DNA of 42,270 nucleotides from a virus (IMGVR_UViG_3300028844_005921:1-42270), one strand, 5' to 3'; shown: positions 22,957 through 31,335, counted from the first letter of the stretch. The notes: a model not told the origin generated them from the sequence alone. A program made the numbers and translations.

Positions 22957-23578
22957 GTTCTTTTAAATAACTTCTTTCTACTAAAGATTTATATTGACTA
23001 TTTGGCACCCCGTGAACAATTATATGAAACCTATCTTCTTTTGAGGCATTAACATAAGCATGAATATTTCCAACATCTAATAGCATTACTGTTCCCGGCT
23101 TCATTGGTACTATTCCATGCTTTTCCATTTTAAATATACATTTCTTGGGATGATTAAGGGCGATATTAACAGGCGAAAGTATATTTTCTTCAGTATCTTT
23201 GTGGGGTAAAATATACCCTCCTGGTTCCAGTAGCATGAATCTAACTCTGTAGTATTTTTCTTGTGGATATTCATTTTTAAACCAATTAGTTGTTATAGGA
23301 CATTTTTCTGCTATATCAGTCCAAGTGTACGGGGTTTCTTCATTAGATTTATAACCGTATCCAGTAAAATGGTTAGTTTTTTCTGAAGAAATTCCATGTA
23401 TACACACACTTTTCCAGCCTTTATGCCTATATCCTCCTCTAGCATCTCCGTCTCTATGTCCTACGAAACTTTCTTTTACTGCTTTTGCTTCCTCTAACAT
23501 TTCTTCATAAGGTAGGTCAATATCAAGAGGAAGCCACGGTAGTTTACTTTCGTTTCTTATCCCGTTAAAAGAAATCAT
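22949..23578 (-). CDS. Aspartyl/asparaginyl beta-hydroxylase-type 2OG oxygenase
   Basis: The C-terminal half has the signature of this oxygenase family: GGYILPHKDTEE carrying the HxD iron ligand, NIALNHPKKCIFKME, then GTVMLLDVGNIHAYVNAS with the second His and DRFHIIVHG with the 2OG-binding Arg. Members hydroxylate Asp, Asn or Pro residues or small molecules. I choose the internal ATG at 23578 (209 aa), preceded by GCGGAAG. The longer form to 23629 reads through the 3' end of the Fe-S carrier gene. It overlaps the carrier by 14 bases. Confidence 0.75.
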   Translation of the reverse strand: MISFNGIRNESKLPWLPLDIDLPYEEMLEEAKAVKESFVGHRDGDARGGYRHKGWKSVCIHGISSEKTNHFTGYGYKSNEETPYTWTDIAEKCPITTNWFKNEYPQEKYYRVRFMLLEPGGYILPHKDTEENILSPVNIALNHPKKCIFKMEKHGIVPMKPGTVMLLDVGNIHAYVNASKEDRFHIIVHGVPNSQYKSLVERSYLKEHG

Positions 23579-23993
23579 AATTAAAACTACTTCCGCATCC
23601 ACACGATTGAGTAGCCCCTGGGTTGTCAATATAAACTCGCTGAGTGACTTCTGTATCTTCGAGTTTAATTACCGCTCCCCTCATAAATTTTAAACTTTCA
23701 CTATCAATAATTACTATAGGAGATTCGTTAATCTGAACATCTTGAGCTTCAATTAAATTAATTTCTTCAATGTAAAATTCATATTGAAATCCAGAACACC
23801 CTCCACCAGTTATTGCAACTCTTATTACAAAATCTTCATGACTCAACATTGTTTTAAAATATTCAGCACAATTTTCATCTACGTAAGGGATAGCTGTTTG
23901 CTCATAGTCAATTATTACGGGATTTCCGTGAAAATCCCGTAATAATTTTTGTTCTAAGTTATTTAATTCTTTTTGGTTTATCTGATCTTCCAT
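23565..23993 (-). CDS. IscA/HesB-family iron-sulfur carrier protein
   Basis: A-type carriers hold and deliver Fe-S clusters or iron. The family's three cysteines are present: Cys66 in ITGGGCSGFQYEF and Cys131/Cys133 in TQSCGCGSSFNYDFF. The rest of the fold (VIIDSESLKFMRGAVIKLED) also matches. An N-terminal extension of about 30 residues is unusual. Similar HesB-like genes occur in marine phages. Here it sits directly before an iron oxygenase, suggesting support of iron enzymes in the infected cell. The start at 23993 lies inside the upstream glycosyltransferase gene (35-base overlap). Confidence 0.88.
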   Translation of the reverse strand: MEDQINQKELNNLEQKLLRDFHGNPVIIDYEQTAIPYVDENCAEYFKTMLSHEDFVIRVAITGGGCSGFQYEFYIEEINLIEAQDVQINESPIVIIDSESLKFMRGAVIKLEDTEVTQRVYIDNPGATQSCGCGSSFNYDFF

Positions 23994-25113
23994 GTACTGC
24001 TACAATAGCGCTTTGATATTTTTTAGCTATTTCACTCCAAGTATTAGGATTTTTATACTGTTTTACCGACTCAAAAAACTTCTTTCTTTCGTGATGAGAA
24101 TAAATAAGTCTTAAATTCATTTTTAAGCTATCTGGATTAGGCTCTAAAATCCAAGAGTGACCTCCCATACCTGTCAGGCTGTCTCCTGGTTTAGTAGCAA
24201 ATAGCTCTGGATCAAGTAAATTAACCGGAGCTTTTTGAGAATCAATCCTAAATCCGATTTCTTGAGGAATAAATTCTTCAGTCGGTCCTTGAGCGGTAAA
24301 AATAGGAACAGCTCCACAAGCTGCGGCTTCTTGAACATGCATACCAAAGCCTTCTCCCCGATATGGGTGTACTATAGCTTTAGAATTTTTATAGATATTT
24401 GCCATTTCTTTATCAGATAGCATATCTGAGTTATAGATAATTTTACCACAATCTACATGATATTGCAACTGTAGAATTTGCGAAAGTAAGTTGTTATCTC
24501 CATAAATAGAAGGCGTATCCTTAATAAATAATTGAACATTGTCTGCTCTTACAAATGCGTCTCTCCAAACATTTAATAATACATCTAGCCCTTTTCTTTT
24601 TTGGTGATTTCCTACAAAAGTAAACGTAAACTTTTTGGAATCAAAAAACTTTGATTCCTCTGGTCTAATATTAAATACGTCAGGGTTATAACCATTAGGG
24701 ATAACAAAAATATCATCTGGGTCAAGACCTGCATCTAAGTATTTATCTGCGGTCCAAAGACTAGGGGTGATTACTGCATCAGCAAAAGTTTCCCATTTAT
24801 ACTGCCACTCAAATGGAATCTTTGAGTATTCCCAAGGCTGAATGTACATTATTTTAGTTCTTTTTGATACAGGGTGCCTCCACATAGGGGGATATGTATG
24901 CCTAATTTGAACATCGGCTTCTCCAGTATCTTTGGAGGCTAGCTTCTTTAAAATTTTAACATCTTCTTTTGGAATTCCCGCAGAAGGAGAAAATGCGTCA
25001 AGTGGCGTAATAAATACATTTAGCCCAAGATTGTCTAGGCCAATGGCCACATTCCTATTTACGATTGATAAAGAATGATTATCGTAAAATTTTCCTAGTA
25101 TTTCTACAATCAT
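23959..25113 (-). CDS. GT4/GT1-type glycosyltransferase (GT-B fold)
   Basis: The 384-aa protein has a GT-B architecture. The C-terminal domain carries FTFTFVGNHQKRKGLDVLLNV, then KIIYNSDMLSDKEMANIYKN and the donor-binding EGFGMHVQEAAACGAVPIFT with the E-x7-E pattern (HPYRGEGFG before it). The N-terminal domain includes a segment VITPSLWTADKYLDAGLDP, typical of retaining family 4 enzymes. It would add a nucleotide-sugar residue to a glycan. The ATG at 25113 shares a base with the upstream stop (TAATG), so I prefer it to the longer in-frame form to 25143. Confidence 0.88.
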   Translation of the reverse strand: MIVEILGKFYDNHSLSIVNRNVAIGLDNLGLNVFITPLDAFSPSAGIPKEDVKILKKLASKDTGEADVQIRHTYPPMWRHPVSKRTKIMYIQPWEYSKIPFEWQYKWETFADAVITPSLWTADKYLDAGLDPDDIFVIPNGYNPDVFNIRPEESKFFDSKKFTFTFVGNHQKRKGLDVLLNVWRDAFVRADNVQLFIKDTPSIYGDNNLLSQILQLQYHVDCGKIIYNSDMLSDKEMANIYKNSKAIVHPYRGEGFGMHVQEAAACGAVPIFTAQGPTEEFIPQEIGFRIDSQKAPVNLLDPELFATKPGDSLTGMGGHSWILEPNPDSLKMNLRLIYSHHERKKFFESVKQYKNPNTWSEIAKKYQSAIVAVHGRSDKPKRIK

Positions 25114-25934
25114 TAGTACATATTCTCCGTTTCCATTTTGCAAATTTGCATCAGTTCGTTCTTTTTAATTCTAGTTAGTCTAGCCCACTGTCTTGGGTCG
25201 CCTAGCCCTGATGTTTTAAAATTTCTTAGTTGTTCGTAGTTTTCTAAAGTAGTCTGCTGCCAGATTCCAAAAAATGGATCTTCTTTTGCTCTGTCAGAGT
25301 GACCAATATTATTAATTTTTTGCTTCAATTGATCTTCTTTTCTGCACAAACTCCAGTGTAAAATACCAAGAGGAGTATCAATTCTTTTTTGATTGTTAGT
25401 CCAACGTGCGTAGGTAAATCTATTATCTTTATGAGTTGCGAATCCTTGTTTTTCTGATTTTACAAAAGAAGTATCTTCTTGTGCAATCATCAAAATATCT
25501 TCTTCAAACTCTTTCCAAGGTAAAAACCAAGTAAAATTTAAATCGACCTTTTTATAGTATGGTTCAAATAAGGGACAAAATCTAAAGAAAAATTCTTTTG
25601 CATTTATTAGCTGTTCATCTGCATCAAAAGACATAATCCAGTCATGCGAGCATTGTGACTTTAAAAAGTTTCTTTCATAATTATCATTTTCAATAGCGAT
25701 CCCGCTTGGGTGAAAAGGCTCTTCTACAACAGTAATTTTCTCCTGTTTATCAATCTTCTTTAGTTCTGCCCAAAGCTTATTTTCGTCAAATTTAAAAGGT
25801 TGATGGCTCCAAGTAATTCTATCTTTATCTAGCCCAAGTACGATTTCGTCTACATAGTCGTAATACGTTTTAATACTATCAGGTAGCATATGTGCATCAT
25901 AACTAATTAAAGATATTACAGATTTTTTAATCAT
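25113..25934 (-). CDS. Family 2-like glycosyltransferase, 273 aa
   Basis: A GT-A-like N-terminus (MIKKSVISLISYDAHMLPDS) leads through YYDYVDEIVLGLD to the metal motif HDWIMSFDADEQL near residue 100. A further block, PLGILHWSLCRK, resembles the acceptor side of the LPS/glycan transferases that use a DADE motif. The C-terminal part, with GHSDRAKEDPFFGIWQQ, is not familiar. It is probably an inverting sugar transferase of the glycan cluster. It overlaps the methyltransferase upstream by 8 bases and passes ribosomes to the GT4 gene through TAATG. Confidence 0.75.
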   Translation of the reverse strand: MIKKSVISLISYDAHMLPDSIKTYYDYVDEIVLGLDKDRITWSHQPFKFDENKLWAELKKIDKQEKITVVEEPFHPSGIAIENDNYERNFLKSQCSHDWIMSFDADEQLINAKEFFFRFCPLFEPYYKKVDLNFTWFLPWKEFEEDILMIAQEDTSFVKSEKQGFATHKDNRFTYARWTNNQKRIDTPLGILHWSLCRKEDQLKQKINNIGHSDRAKEDPFFGIWQQTTLENYEQLRNFKTSGLGDPRQWARLTRIKKNELMQICKMETENMY

Positions 25935-26637
25935 CAGTTTCCGCCTTTGCAGCTGTCTTTAATTCTATAACTGAAATAGAAAATCCATTATACCAATTAG
26001 CGGTATCCCCTGTGTTTGAGCTTTGTTTTTCTACAACTAATTCAATATCAAGACCAGGAGTTTGACCTAATCTTTTCCAAGCATCTCTAACCCCTTTTGA
26101 GTTCCAATTTGAAATTAAAAAAATAGTAAATTTATCTAAAATTGGAATATAGTGACGCATTGTACTTTCTAAATTAGTATGGTGCTCATCTAAGTCATAA
26201 TGAATAATATCTAATTTTTTAACTAGTTTTTTTACATCTACTTTATCTGCAGTAGACTCAATAATTGTTGGTTTTAGTAAATTACTAAGTCTATTAGTAG
26301 TTGTTAACTCAGAAAAAGCATTTCTAACATTATTCCACCCAGATTCTCTATAAGGGTGCCCCTCTTTCTGGTCAATGGTGTAATCATCTACTGCATAAGC
26401 AGTTGAAACTTTTGTGTCATAGAGAGCAGAAATAAGAGTAGATCCTCTATAAATTCCCAACTCTAAATAAACTGAGTTTTCTTTGATATTACATACATTA
26501 TTAATAGCGTGTTTGACTTTTCTTCCACTATTACCATATAAATCTCTTTCAAATTCTGTGAGATTTGATTTATCCTGTTCCGCCATAAAAATTGCGTCGT
26601 TTAAGGCTTTTTTAGTCTGTGCTGTGACTACTTTCAT
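25927..26637 (-). CDS. Class I SAM-dependent methyltransferase, 236 aa
   Basis: The SAM motif region is SVYLELGIYRGSTLISALYD near residue 60, in the layout of the Methyltransf_24-like family, followed by an acidic residue at strand 2 (AYAVDDYTID) and a catalytic strand DIIHYDLDEHH. The product may methylate a sugar of the nearby glycan cluster, as such enzymes do in polysaccharide loci; small molecules are also possible. It overlaps the membrane-protein gene upstream by 26 bases and the glycosyltransferase downstream by 8 bases. Confidence 0.75.
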   Translation of the reverse strand: MKVVTAQTKKALNDAIFMAEQDKSNLTEFERDLYGNSGRKVKHAINNVCNIKENSVYLELGIYRGSTLISALYDTKVSTAYAVDDYTIDQKEGHPYRESGWNNVRNAFSELTTTNRLSNLLKPTIIESTADKVDVKKLVKKLDIIHYDLDEHHTNLESTMRHYIPILDKFTIFLISNWNSKGVRDAWKRLGQTPGLDIELVVEKQSSNTGDTANWYNGFSISVIELKTAAKAETDD

Positions 26638-26875
26638 CTTGTAGCTCCTTCTTTTGTTGCGATTTTTTAATTAAATACTCTGTAAAAATTACTGGTGACG
26701 CTATTACTAGTAAAATAGCCGCTAGTACACAAGCTACTCCAATGGTTAAAAGCATGACAATTGCAACTGATCTAGGAAGGTTTTTGCTTATCGTAGTTTT
26801 ACTTTTTCCTTCCATCAATAGTTTAACAGCATCTTCTTTAGAAATTACATTTAAAATGTCTTCTGAAATATCCAC
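26612..26875 (-). CDS. Small membrane protein, 87 aa
   Basis: The N-terminal 35 residues are polar and helical (LNVISKEDAVKLLMEGKSKT). One long hydrophobic segment, VAIVMLLTIGVACVLAAILL with VIASPVIF (about 38-66), could cross the membrane once or make a hairpin. A short charged tail (KKSQQKKELQDESS) follows. It may anchor the glycosylation enzymes, but only position supports this. The start shares a base with the upstream glycosyltransferase stop. Confidence 0.6.
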   Translation of the reverse strand: MDISEDILNVISKEDAVKLLMEGKSKTTISKNLPRSVAIVMLLTIGVACVLAAILLVIASPVIFTEYLIKKSQQKKELQDESSHSTD

Positions 26876-27618
26876 TATATTACCTCATTGTCTACTGTTG
26901 TAAACCACTCTGTATTTTGCCATTTTGTTTTTAGTCTTTCTTTATTTCTTGCTTGAGCATCATAAAGATTTTGGGTCATTATTCTTTTATTATCCTTACT
27001 TTCCCAGTGTAATAAGGTTGCCGGGGTCATATAAATTTTCCAGCCCGCTTTACGTGTTTCCATGCAGTAATCTACATCTCTTTCATATGTATATTCAAAT
27101 GTTGGGTCAAAATCTCCAACCTCGTCTAGAACTTCTCTTCTAATATAGAGTCCTCCAAAAGTGCACCAAGCAACTTCCCTAACTTTGTCGTATTGTCCAT
27201 CATCTATCTCTGGAGATTTCCAGAACTGCTTATCTTCCATTCTGAGTCCACTACCAAAGTGATCAGCTGTACCATCCTCATTAATTTTTCCGCCAGCGTG
27301 CTGAATGATGAATTTCCCATCTTCATTTTTAGCTGGATATAAAAGTTTACACCCTAACATTCCCGCTTCGGGGTATTTTTTAGCATAATTGCATAACTCG
27401 TGATACCAATTGTTAGTTTGGGCATCTCCTTCTAGAGGAGTCATATCTGCGTGTAAAATAATAATATCATCATTAGTTTGCTTCCAAAGTTTTTGATACA
27501 TCATATCTGATCCAATTTTAGACGTATCTTCTTCAAAAATACAGTCAAATTCCCATAACATATCTCTAAGAGGGGCTACTTCGTTCTCCCACACATAGGG
27601 ACAAATAATTGTTGCCAT
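26875..27618 (-). CDS. Family 2 glycosyltransferase, 247 aa
   Basis: A typical GT2 layout: MATIICPYVWENEVAPLRDML at the start, a metal motif DDIIILHADMTPLEG, a long insert, and an acceptor-side segment AWCTFGGLYIRREVLDEVGD followed by ERDVDYCMETRKAGWKIYMT and TLLHWES, as in rhamnosyl and related transferases. The start at 27618 shares a base with the epimerase stop (TAATG), so I prefer it to the form starting at 27639. It would build a glycan together with the neighbouring transferases; the donor may be the dTDP-sugar made here. Confidence 0.88.
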   Translation of the reverse strand: MATIICPYVWENEVAPLRDMLWEFDCIFEEDTSKIGSDMMYQKLWKQTNDDIIILHADMTPLEGDAQTNNWYHELCNYAKKYPEAGMLGCKLLYPAKNEDGKFIIQHAGGKINEDGTADHFGSGLRMEDKQFWKSPEIDDGQYDKVREVAWCTFGGLYIRREVLDEVGDFDPTFEYTYERDVDYCMETRKAGWKIYMTPATLLHWESKDNKRIMTQNLYDAQARNKERLKTKWQNTEWFTTVDNEVI

Positions 27619-28643
27619 TACATTAACCTTTCTACCCAAGTTTTAGGGGTACTTTCCGTAATAAATTCTAAATCAAGAGCATAGTTAAATTCTTCTGCTC
27701 CTCTATCTGAAATCCAATTAACCATTTCTATAATAGTATCATCAATATTTCTAGTAGTGTTGTAATTAAATTGAGTTTTTATCTTTTCTGAAGAACACCA
27801 AGCATTTTTTACTTCAGCAGGTCTATCTGGAAAATACTCAATTTTTGGATAAATACCACAATGATGCCCTACTCTATACGCTAAATCTTTAATAGTTATC
27901 TCATTATCGTCGGGACCAATATTAAATACTTCTCCTGTTAAGTCTCTGTCTGAATTTACAAGATTCCAGATAGCATCTCCACAGTCTCTAATGTTCGAAA
28001 AACTACGTTTTTGTTCCCCATCTCCATAAATAATAATAGGTTTTTTGAGAAGAGTTCTATTAATCATGATAGCTACTACATTTCTGTAAGGGTCCATATA
28101 TCTTTGCCCAACTCCCACTACATTATGAGGAACCACAGTAAAATATGATAATCCATGTAGCTTATTGAGAAGTTCTAAATGTTCCTCTGCTTGTGCTTTT
28201 GCTAACCCGTAAGGGTCTTCTGGACTACGAGGTAAATCTTCTGTAAACGGAGGTTTCTGCGCTCCGTATCTAGCCATAGAGCTAAAATTAACTAAAGTTT
28301 TTACCCCGTTGGCTAAACAAGCTGAAGCTACACTTACAGTACCTCCTACAATATTTTCTGTGACAATTTTAGGAGAAAATACAGACAGCCCTTCATAAGG
28401 AAGTGCGGCACAATGAAAAACAATATCTGAGTTTCCAATATGTTCTCTTAAAGATTTATAATCTAAAATATCTATTTCTTTAAAATCTATAACATTTTTT
28501 CTTTTAAATAAGTCTAGATTTGACTCTAGTCCTCCAATAAAAGTGTCACAGCCTTTTACTTTCCAGTTATTAAAACAAAAAAGGCGAACTAGTTCACTAC
28601 CTACTAGTCCAGCAGCTCCTGTTATATATACAGTATTAGTCAT
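27618..28643 (-). CDS. NAD-dependent NDP-sugar epimerase/dehydratase (SDR family)
   Basis: An extended SDR with NAD-binding GAAGLVGSELV at the N-terminus, DIVFHCAALPY, the serine in LVNFSSMARYG, and the catalytic Tyr-x3-Lys in DPYGLAKAQAEEHL. The sugar-side segment GDGEQKRSFSNIRDCGDAI is also present. It could epimerise or reduce a nucleotide sugar; related enzymes make UDP-galactose or dTDP-sugars. A second SDR at 32499-33449 and RfbB at 29340-30284 lie in the same cluster. It overlaps the 235-aa gene upstream by 8 bases. Confidence 0.85.
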   Translation of the reverse strand: MTNTVYITGAAGLVGSELVRLFCFNNWKVKGCDTFIGGLESNLDLFKRKNVIDFKEIDILDYKSLREHIGNSDIVFHCAALPYEGLSVFSPKIVTENIVGGTVSVASACLANGVKTLVNFSSMARYGAQKPPFTEDLPRSPEDPYGLAKAQAEEHLELLNKLHGLSYFTVVPHNVVGVGQRYMDPYRNVVAIMINRTLLKKPIIIYGDGEQKRSFSNIRDCGDAIWNLVNSDRDLTGEVFNIGPDDNEITIKDLAYRVGHHCGIYPKIEYFPDRPAEVKNAWCSSEKIKTQFNYNTTRNIDDTIIEMVNWISDRGAEEFNYALDLEFITESTPKTWVERLM

Positions 28644-29343
28644 TATTTATTACTATTCCTTCCCACATGTGAGTCCAATCTGTATAAGGACTCATGTGAC
28701 CTTCTTTTAGGTGCGTAGCTACTCCTGGTAGGGGATTTATACAATATGATTCTTTTAAGATGTCCTTTAACATATCTACTTCAAAAACTTTAGCAGCATT
28801 TATAAAAGTATCAATGTGTTGCTTAAAAATTAAGTTAGTTCCAAATATATTCCAGCTTATATTATCTGTAGTTTTCCAGTGTCTATCAGCCCCTAAGAAA
28901 GTTATACCTTCTTTAACTGTTGAATACGTAGAAACATCATCTTCTGGCACTAAAAATTGGGGCCATTTCTTAAACGCTTCTTTGATAACTTTAAAAGATC
29001 GGGAAGACCACAAGTAGTCATCTTCGAGAAGAGCATATATTTCTTCATTATCGTCATTTTCTAATAATGAATTTTTCATATCAGTTAAGGGTTTTACAAT
29101 AGAATCTTCTTTTGACTCAATTTGTATAAACTCTATAAGTCCTTTTGTGTGTCTTTTAGATAGCCAGTTTAATGTTTTTTTCCTAACATCATGATGATAC
29201 ACTTTTAGAGAATCTTCTTCCCCCATATTTAGCATTAAGCTAATCCAACATTTTTTAAGAATAAGTCTCTTGTCAAAAGAGTTCCATCTTTCTTCGCCAC
29301 TTAAGCTTGTTTGATTTTCACTAATTCTTAAATAAATATTCAT
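28636..29343 (-). CDS. Possible glycosyltransferase, 235 aa
   Basis: I do not firmly recognise this protein. It has a GT-A-like acidic motif, IYALLEDDYLWSSRSF, near residue 103, a following WPQFLVPEDDV, and a later ITFLGADRHWKTT. The N-terminal region, RISENQTSLSGEERW, looks like a short phage-type transferase start. No membrane segment is visible. It couples to RfbB by an ATGA junction upstream, so it is likely part of the same glycan pathway. Confidence 0.5.
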   Translation of the reverse strand: MNIYLRISENQTSLSGEERWNSFDKRLILKKCWISLMLNMGEEDSLKVYHHDVRKKTLNWLSKRHTKGLIEFIQIESKEDSIVKPLTDMKNSLLENDDNEEIYALLEDDYLWSSRSFKVIKEAFKKWPQFLVPEDDVSTYSTVKEGITFLGADRHWKTTDNISWNIFGTNLIFKQHIDTFINAAKVFEVDMLKDILKESYCINPLPGVATHLKEGHMSPYTDWTHMWEGIVINND

Positions 29344-30284
29344 TTAGTAATAAACCTATTTACATTAAAGTTTCTATAAATAACGTCAGCTAGCTCTGCA
29401 GGACCTTTTGTAGGAGCCCAGCCCAGATTTCTAATCTTGCTGTCATCAATATGATAATCTAAATCTTGCCCTTGTCTATTTTCTACATACTTAAGGGGAT
29501 AATCTTCTACTCCTGCAGCTTTTATAAAGAAATTAATAATTTCTTTATTACTAAATCTCCAATCACCAGAGATATTATAAATTTCGTTTTCAATGCCATT
29601 TTCCATTACAGTAGCAATGCCTTTAACTGCATCTTCTACCCATAACCACGTTCTTATATATTCTCCAGTTCCGTGTACAGGAATTGGTTTATTTTTCTTC
29701 AGATTAAAACAAACTGTCGGAATAAGCTTCTCTGGATATTGGTGATTACCAAAACAATTTGTCATCCTTACGATATTGTAAGAAATACCGTATGTTCTAC
29801 CATACGCTAGTACCAGTTGATCTGCTGCAGCTTTAGAAGCTGAATATGGACTAGAGGGCTGAAGAAGGGTTTTTTCATCAAAAATTTTTCCTGCAACACT
29901 ATCTCCGTAAACTTCATCAGTACTAATATGAATTAGGTGTGGACGATGACTTGTAGGCATACGTCTGATTAACTCAAGTATATGATGAGTACCCCCCACA
30001 TTACTACTAATAAACTTAGAACTATCGGCAATAGAATTGTCAACATGAGACTCCGCTGCAAAATTAATTACATAATCACAAATAGGTAAGTACCCTAAAT
30101 TGTGAATATATTCTCTAGATTCTGTATAGGTTACTTTCTGTTTAAACTGCGCAGATTGTTGTCTGTCTGCAGCGTATGTATAACAGTCAATATTAATTAT
30201 ATTATTGTGGTATAAATACCTATCAATAAAGTGCTTTCCAATAAATCCTAGTCCACCAGTTACTAATATTACTTTATTTTCCAT
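29340..30284 (-). CDS. rfbB: dTDP-glucose 4,6-dehydratase
   Basis: RfbB turns dTDP-glucose into dTDP-4-keto-6-deoxyglucose. Visible are NAD-binding VTGGLGFIGKHFIDRY, VINFAAESHVDNSI, the Thr/Asp/Glu catalytic set in HISTDEVYGD, and Tyr-x3-Lys in SPYSASKAAADQLV. The C-terminal segment includes GEYIRTWLWVEDAVKGI. At 314 aa it is slightly shorter than the bacterial enzyme (about 350). FdtA lies directly upstream with an 11-base overlap, giving the first two committed steps in order. No RmlA (dTDP-glucose synthase) is in the window, so the host or another phage gene must provide dTDP-glucose. Confidence 0.93.
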   Translation of the reverse strand: MENKVILVTGGLGFIGKHFIDRYLYHNNIINIDCYTYAADRQQSAQFKQKVTYTESREYIHNLGYLPICDYVINFAAESHVDNSIADSSKFISSNVGGTHHILELIRRMPTSHRPHLIHISTDEVYGDSVAGKIFDEKTLLQPSSPYSASKAAADQLVLAYGRTYGISYNIVRMTNCFGNHQYPEKLIPTVCFNLKKNKPIPVHGTGEYIRTWLWVEDAVKGIATVMENGIENEIYNISGDWRFSNKEIINFFIKAAGVEDYPLKYVENRQGQDLDYHIDDSKIRNLGWAPTKGPAELADVIYRNFNVNRFITK

Positions 30285-30672
30285 ATGTTTCTAAATATAC
30301 ATCCCAATCTCTAATATAATCAGTTTCGTCATGCTCTGCAGAACAAAGCACCAAACAAATAGTGCCTTTACTAAATCTGTACAGCTTTCGCCATATATGA
30401 GGATACAGTAAGAGCCCTTGTCTAGGATTATTTAATTCTATTTGTTTATGCTGATTTCCATCCGTTAACTCTACCCAAAGACTTCCATAAAGAGGAATTA
30501 ATACTTCTTGTAGCGCATGATGCGCATGATCCCCACGGGACGCCCCTAAAGGTACGTTGTCTATAGTAAAGACTCTTTTAATTTCAAAGGGGATTTCTAT
30601 TAGATTATCAATAAAGGTTAGGCAGCCTCTTGAATCAGAAACGGTAGGAAATTTTAAAATTTTATACAACAT
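30274..30672 (-). CDS. fdtA: dTDP-4-oxo-6-deoxyglucose 3,4-ketoisomerase (FdtA/QdtA-like)
   Basis: A single-domain cupin of 132 aa, the usual size. The family signature is clear: RGCLTFID near the start, IPFEIKRVFTIDNVPLGASR followed by GDHAHHALQEVLIPLYG with the catalytic His pair, and the terminal EHDETDYIRDWDVYL. FdtA moves the keto group from C4 to C3 so that an aminotransferase can place an amino group at C3. The matching aminotransferase is at 33442-34554. The 4-ketoisomer type (axial or equatorial product) cannot be read from sequence. A strong GAGGGG site precedes the ATG, just after the tmRNA. Confidence 0.88.
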   Translation of the reverse strand: MLYKILKFPTVSDSRGCLTFIDNLIEIPFEIKRVFTIDNVPLGASRGDHAHHALQEVLIPLYGSLWVELTDGNQHKQIELNNPRQGLLLYPHIWRKLYRFSKGTICLVLCSAEHDETDYIRDWDVYLETYGK

Positions 30673-30684
30673 TTACCCCTCAAA

Positions 30685-30978
30685 ATAACAGGTATTCTGT
30701 TGCTAGGAACCTGCCGAACCCCAGAAAGACTATGCAGCTAGTGCATACTCCTCAGATGCTACGAAATTATCGTTTGCATTTATTTGTTTTCTTGCGGTTG
30801 AGGTCGCTTGCGCACCTGTCTCTCGGTTTCCCTATTATCTGCCTGTCGATCCTATTTCGCCCCCATCATAAGCATACCACAACAAACTCTTTCGTGTCTA
30901 GCAAGGTCTCATTACTAGAGACGGTGGTATGCTTATGGTGGAGGCGTCGGGTACTGCCCCCGAGTCCAGATCAGTTTT
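30685..30978 (-). ncRNA. ssrA: Circularly permuted two-piece tmRNA
   Basis: Reading leftward the gene is in permuted order. The acceptor piece comes first (about 30977-30936), ending CGCCTCC-A-CCA. Next is an intervening segment (30935-30865), then the coding piece starting GGGGGCGAAATAGG at 30864. The 5' GGGGGCG pairs with CGCCTCC in a 7-bp acceptor stem that has a G3-U70 wobble, the alanine identity element. The intervening segment closes in a 14-bp stem (30867-30880 with 30924-30937) that joins the two ends for processing. The tag frame is 30730-30777: resume codon GCA, then ANDNFVASEEYALAA and TAG. The conserved AGGATCGACAGG follows the 5' end. The outer limits are approximate. tmRNA rescues stalled ribosomes and tags the nascent protein for degradation. 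Confidence 0.92.
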
Positions 30979-31208
30979 CAGTCTACGTCATCAAGACACT
31001 CTATTTGGTACTCTTCCATAACTTCATTATAAAGATGTTTGATAATATCTTCTATATTATCTTCTGTAGTAATATAAATGTTTTTACCTATTTTTACATC
31101 TTTAACTTCTGAAAACCCTAATCCAAGTAAAGATTTAGTGACTGCTTTTCCTGCGTTATCAAGTATGCCAGAGCGCAGCATTATTGTTATCTTATACTGT
31201 TTCTTCAT
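30978..31208 (-). CDS. purS: Phosphoribosylformylglycinamidine synthase subunit PurS
   Basis: PurS is the small partner of the PurLQS complex, which makes FGAM in purine synthesis. The 76-aa sequence has the family core ITIMLRSGILDNAGKAVTKS, LLGLGFSEVKDVKIGKNIYI, and a final helix (IIKHLYNEVMEEYQIE). The ATG at 31208 is chosen over the upstream TTG at 31220. It is the second purine gene in the window, with PurT. It ends where the tmRNA acceptor piece begins, so the stop and the RNA gene are practically contiguous. The promoter at 31316-31344 probably drives both. Confidence 0.93.
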   Translation of the reverse strand: MKKQYKITIMLRSGILDNAGKAVTKSLLGLGFSEVKDVKIGKNIYITTEDNIEDIIKHLYNEVMEEYQIECLDDVD

Positions 31209-31335
31209 TAGGGAATACAACAGATTCGTTAGTAATTTTATCTCTTTTTATGCCATCATCATCATAATACCAAGACCTTTTGTCTGGGTCATGATCAAAA
31301 GTAGTATGTTCAATTATTTTACCAGTTTCTTTCAT
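31192..31335 (-). CDS. Small acidic protein, 47 aa
   Basis: This short ORF of charged residues (TTFDHDPDKRSWYYDDDGIK) ends 17 bases inside purS. An AGGGG lies 10 bases before its ATG. The ORF start falls between the -35 and -10 of a strong promoter, so transcripts from that promoter cannot encode the full protein; only read-through RNA from upstream can. I recognise no family. It may be a real, conserved small gene or simply a leader overlapping the promoter. Confidence 0.4.
   Translation of the reverse strand: MKETGKIIEHTTFDHDPDKRSWYYDDDGIKRDKITNESVVFPNEETV

Noticed and set aside
31209-31220. TTG start at 31220 for PurS
   Set aside because: The ATG at 31208 matches the usual PurS N-terminus; the extra four residues have no support.
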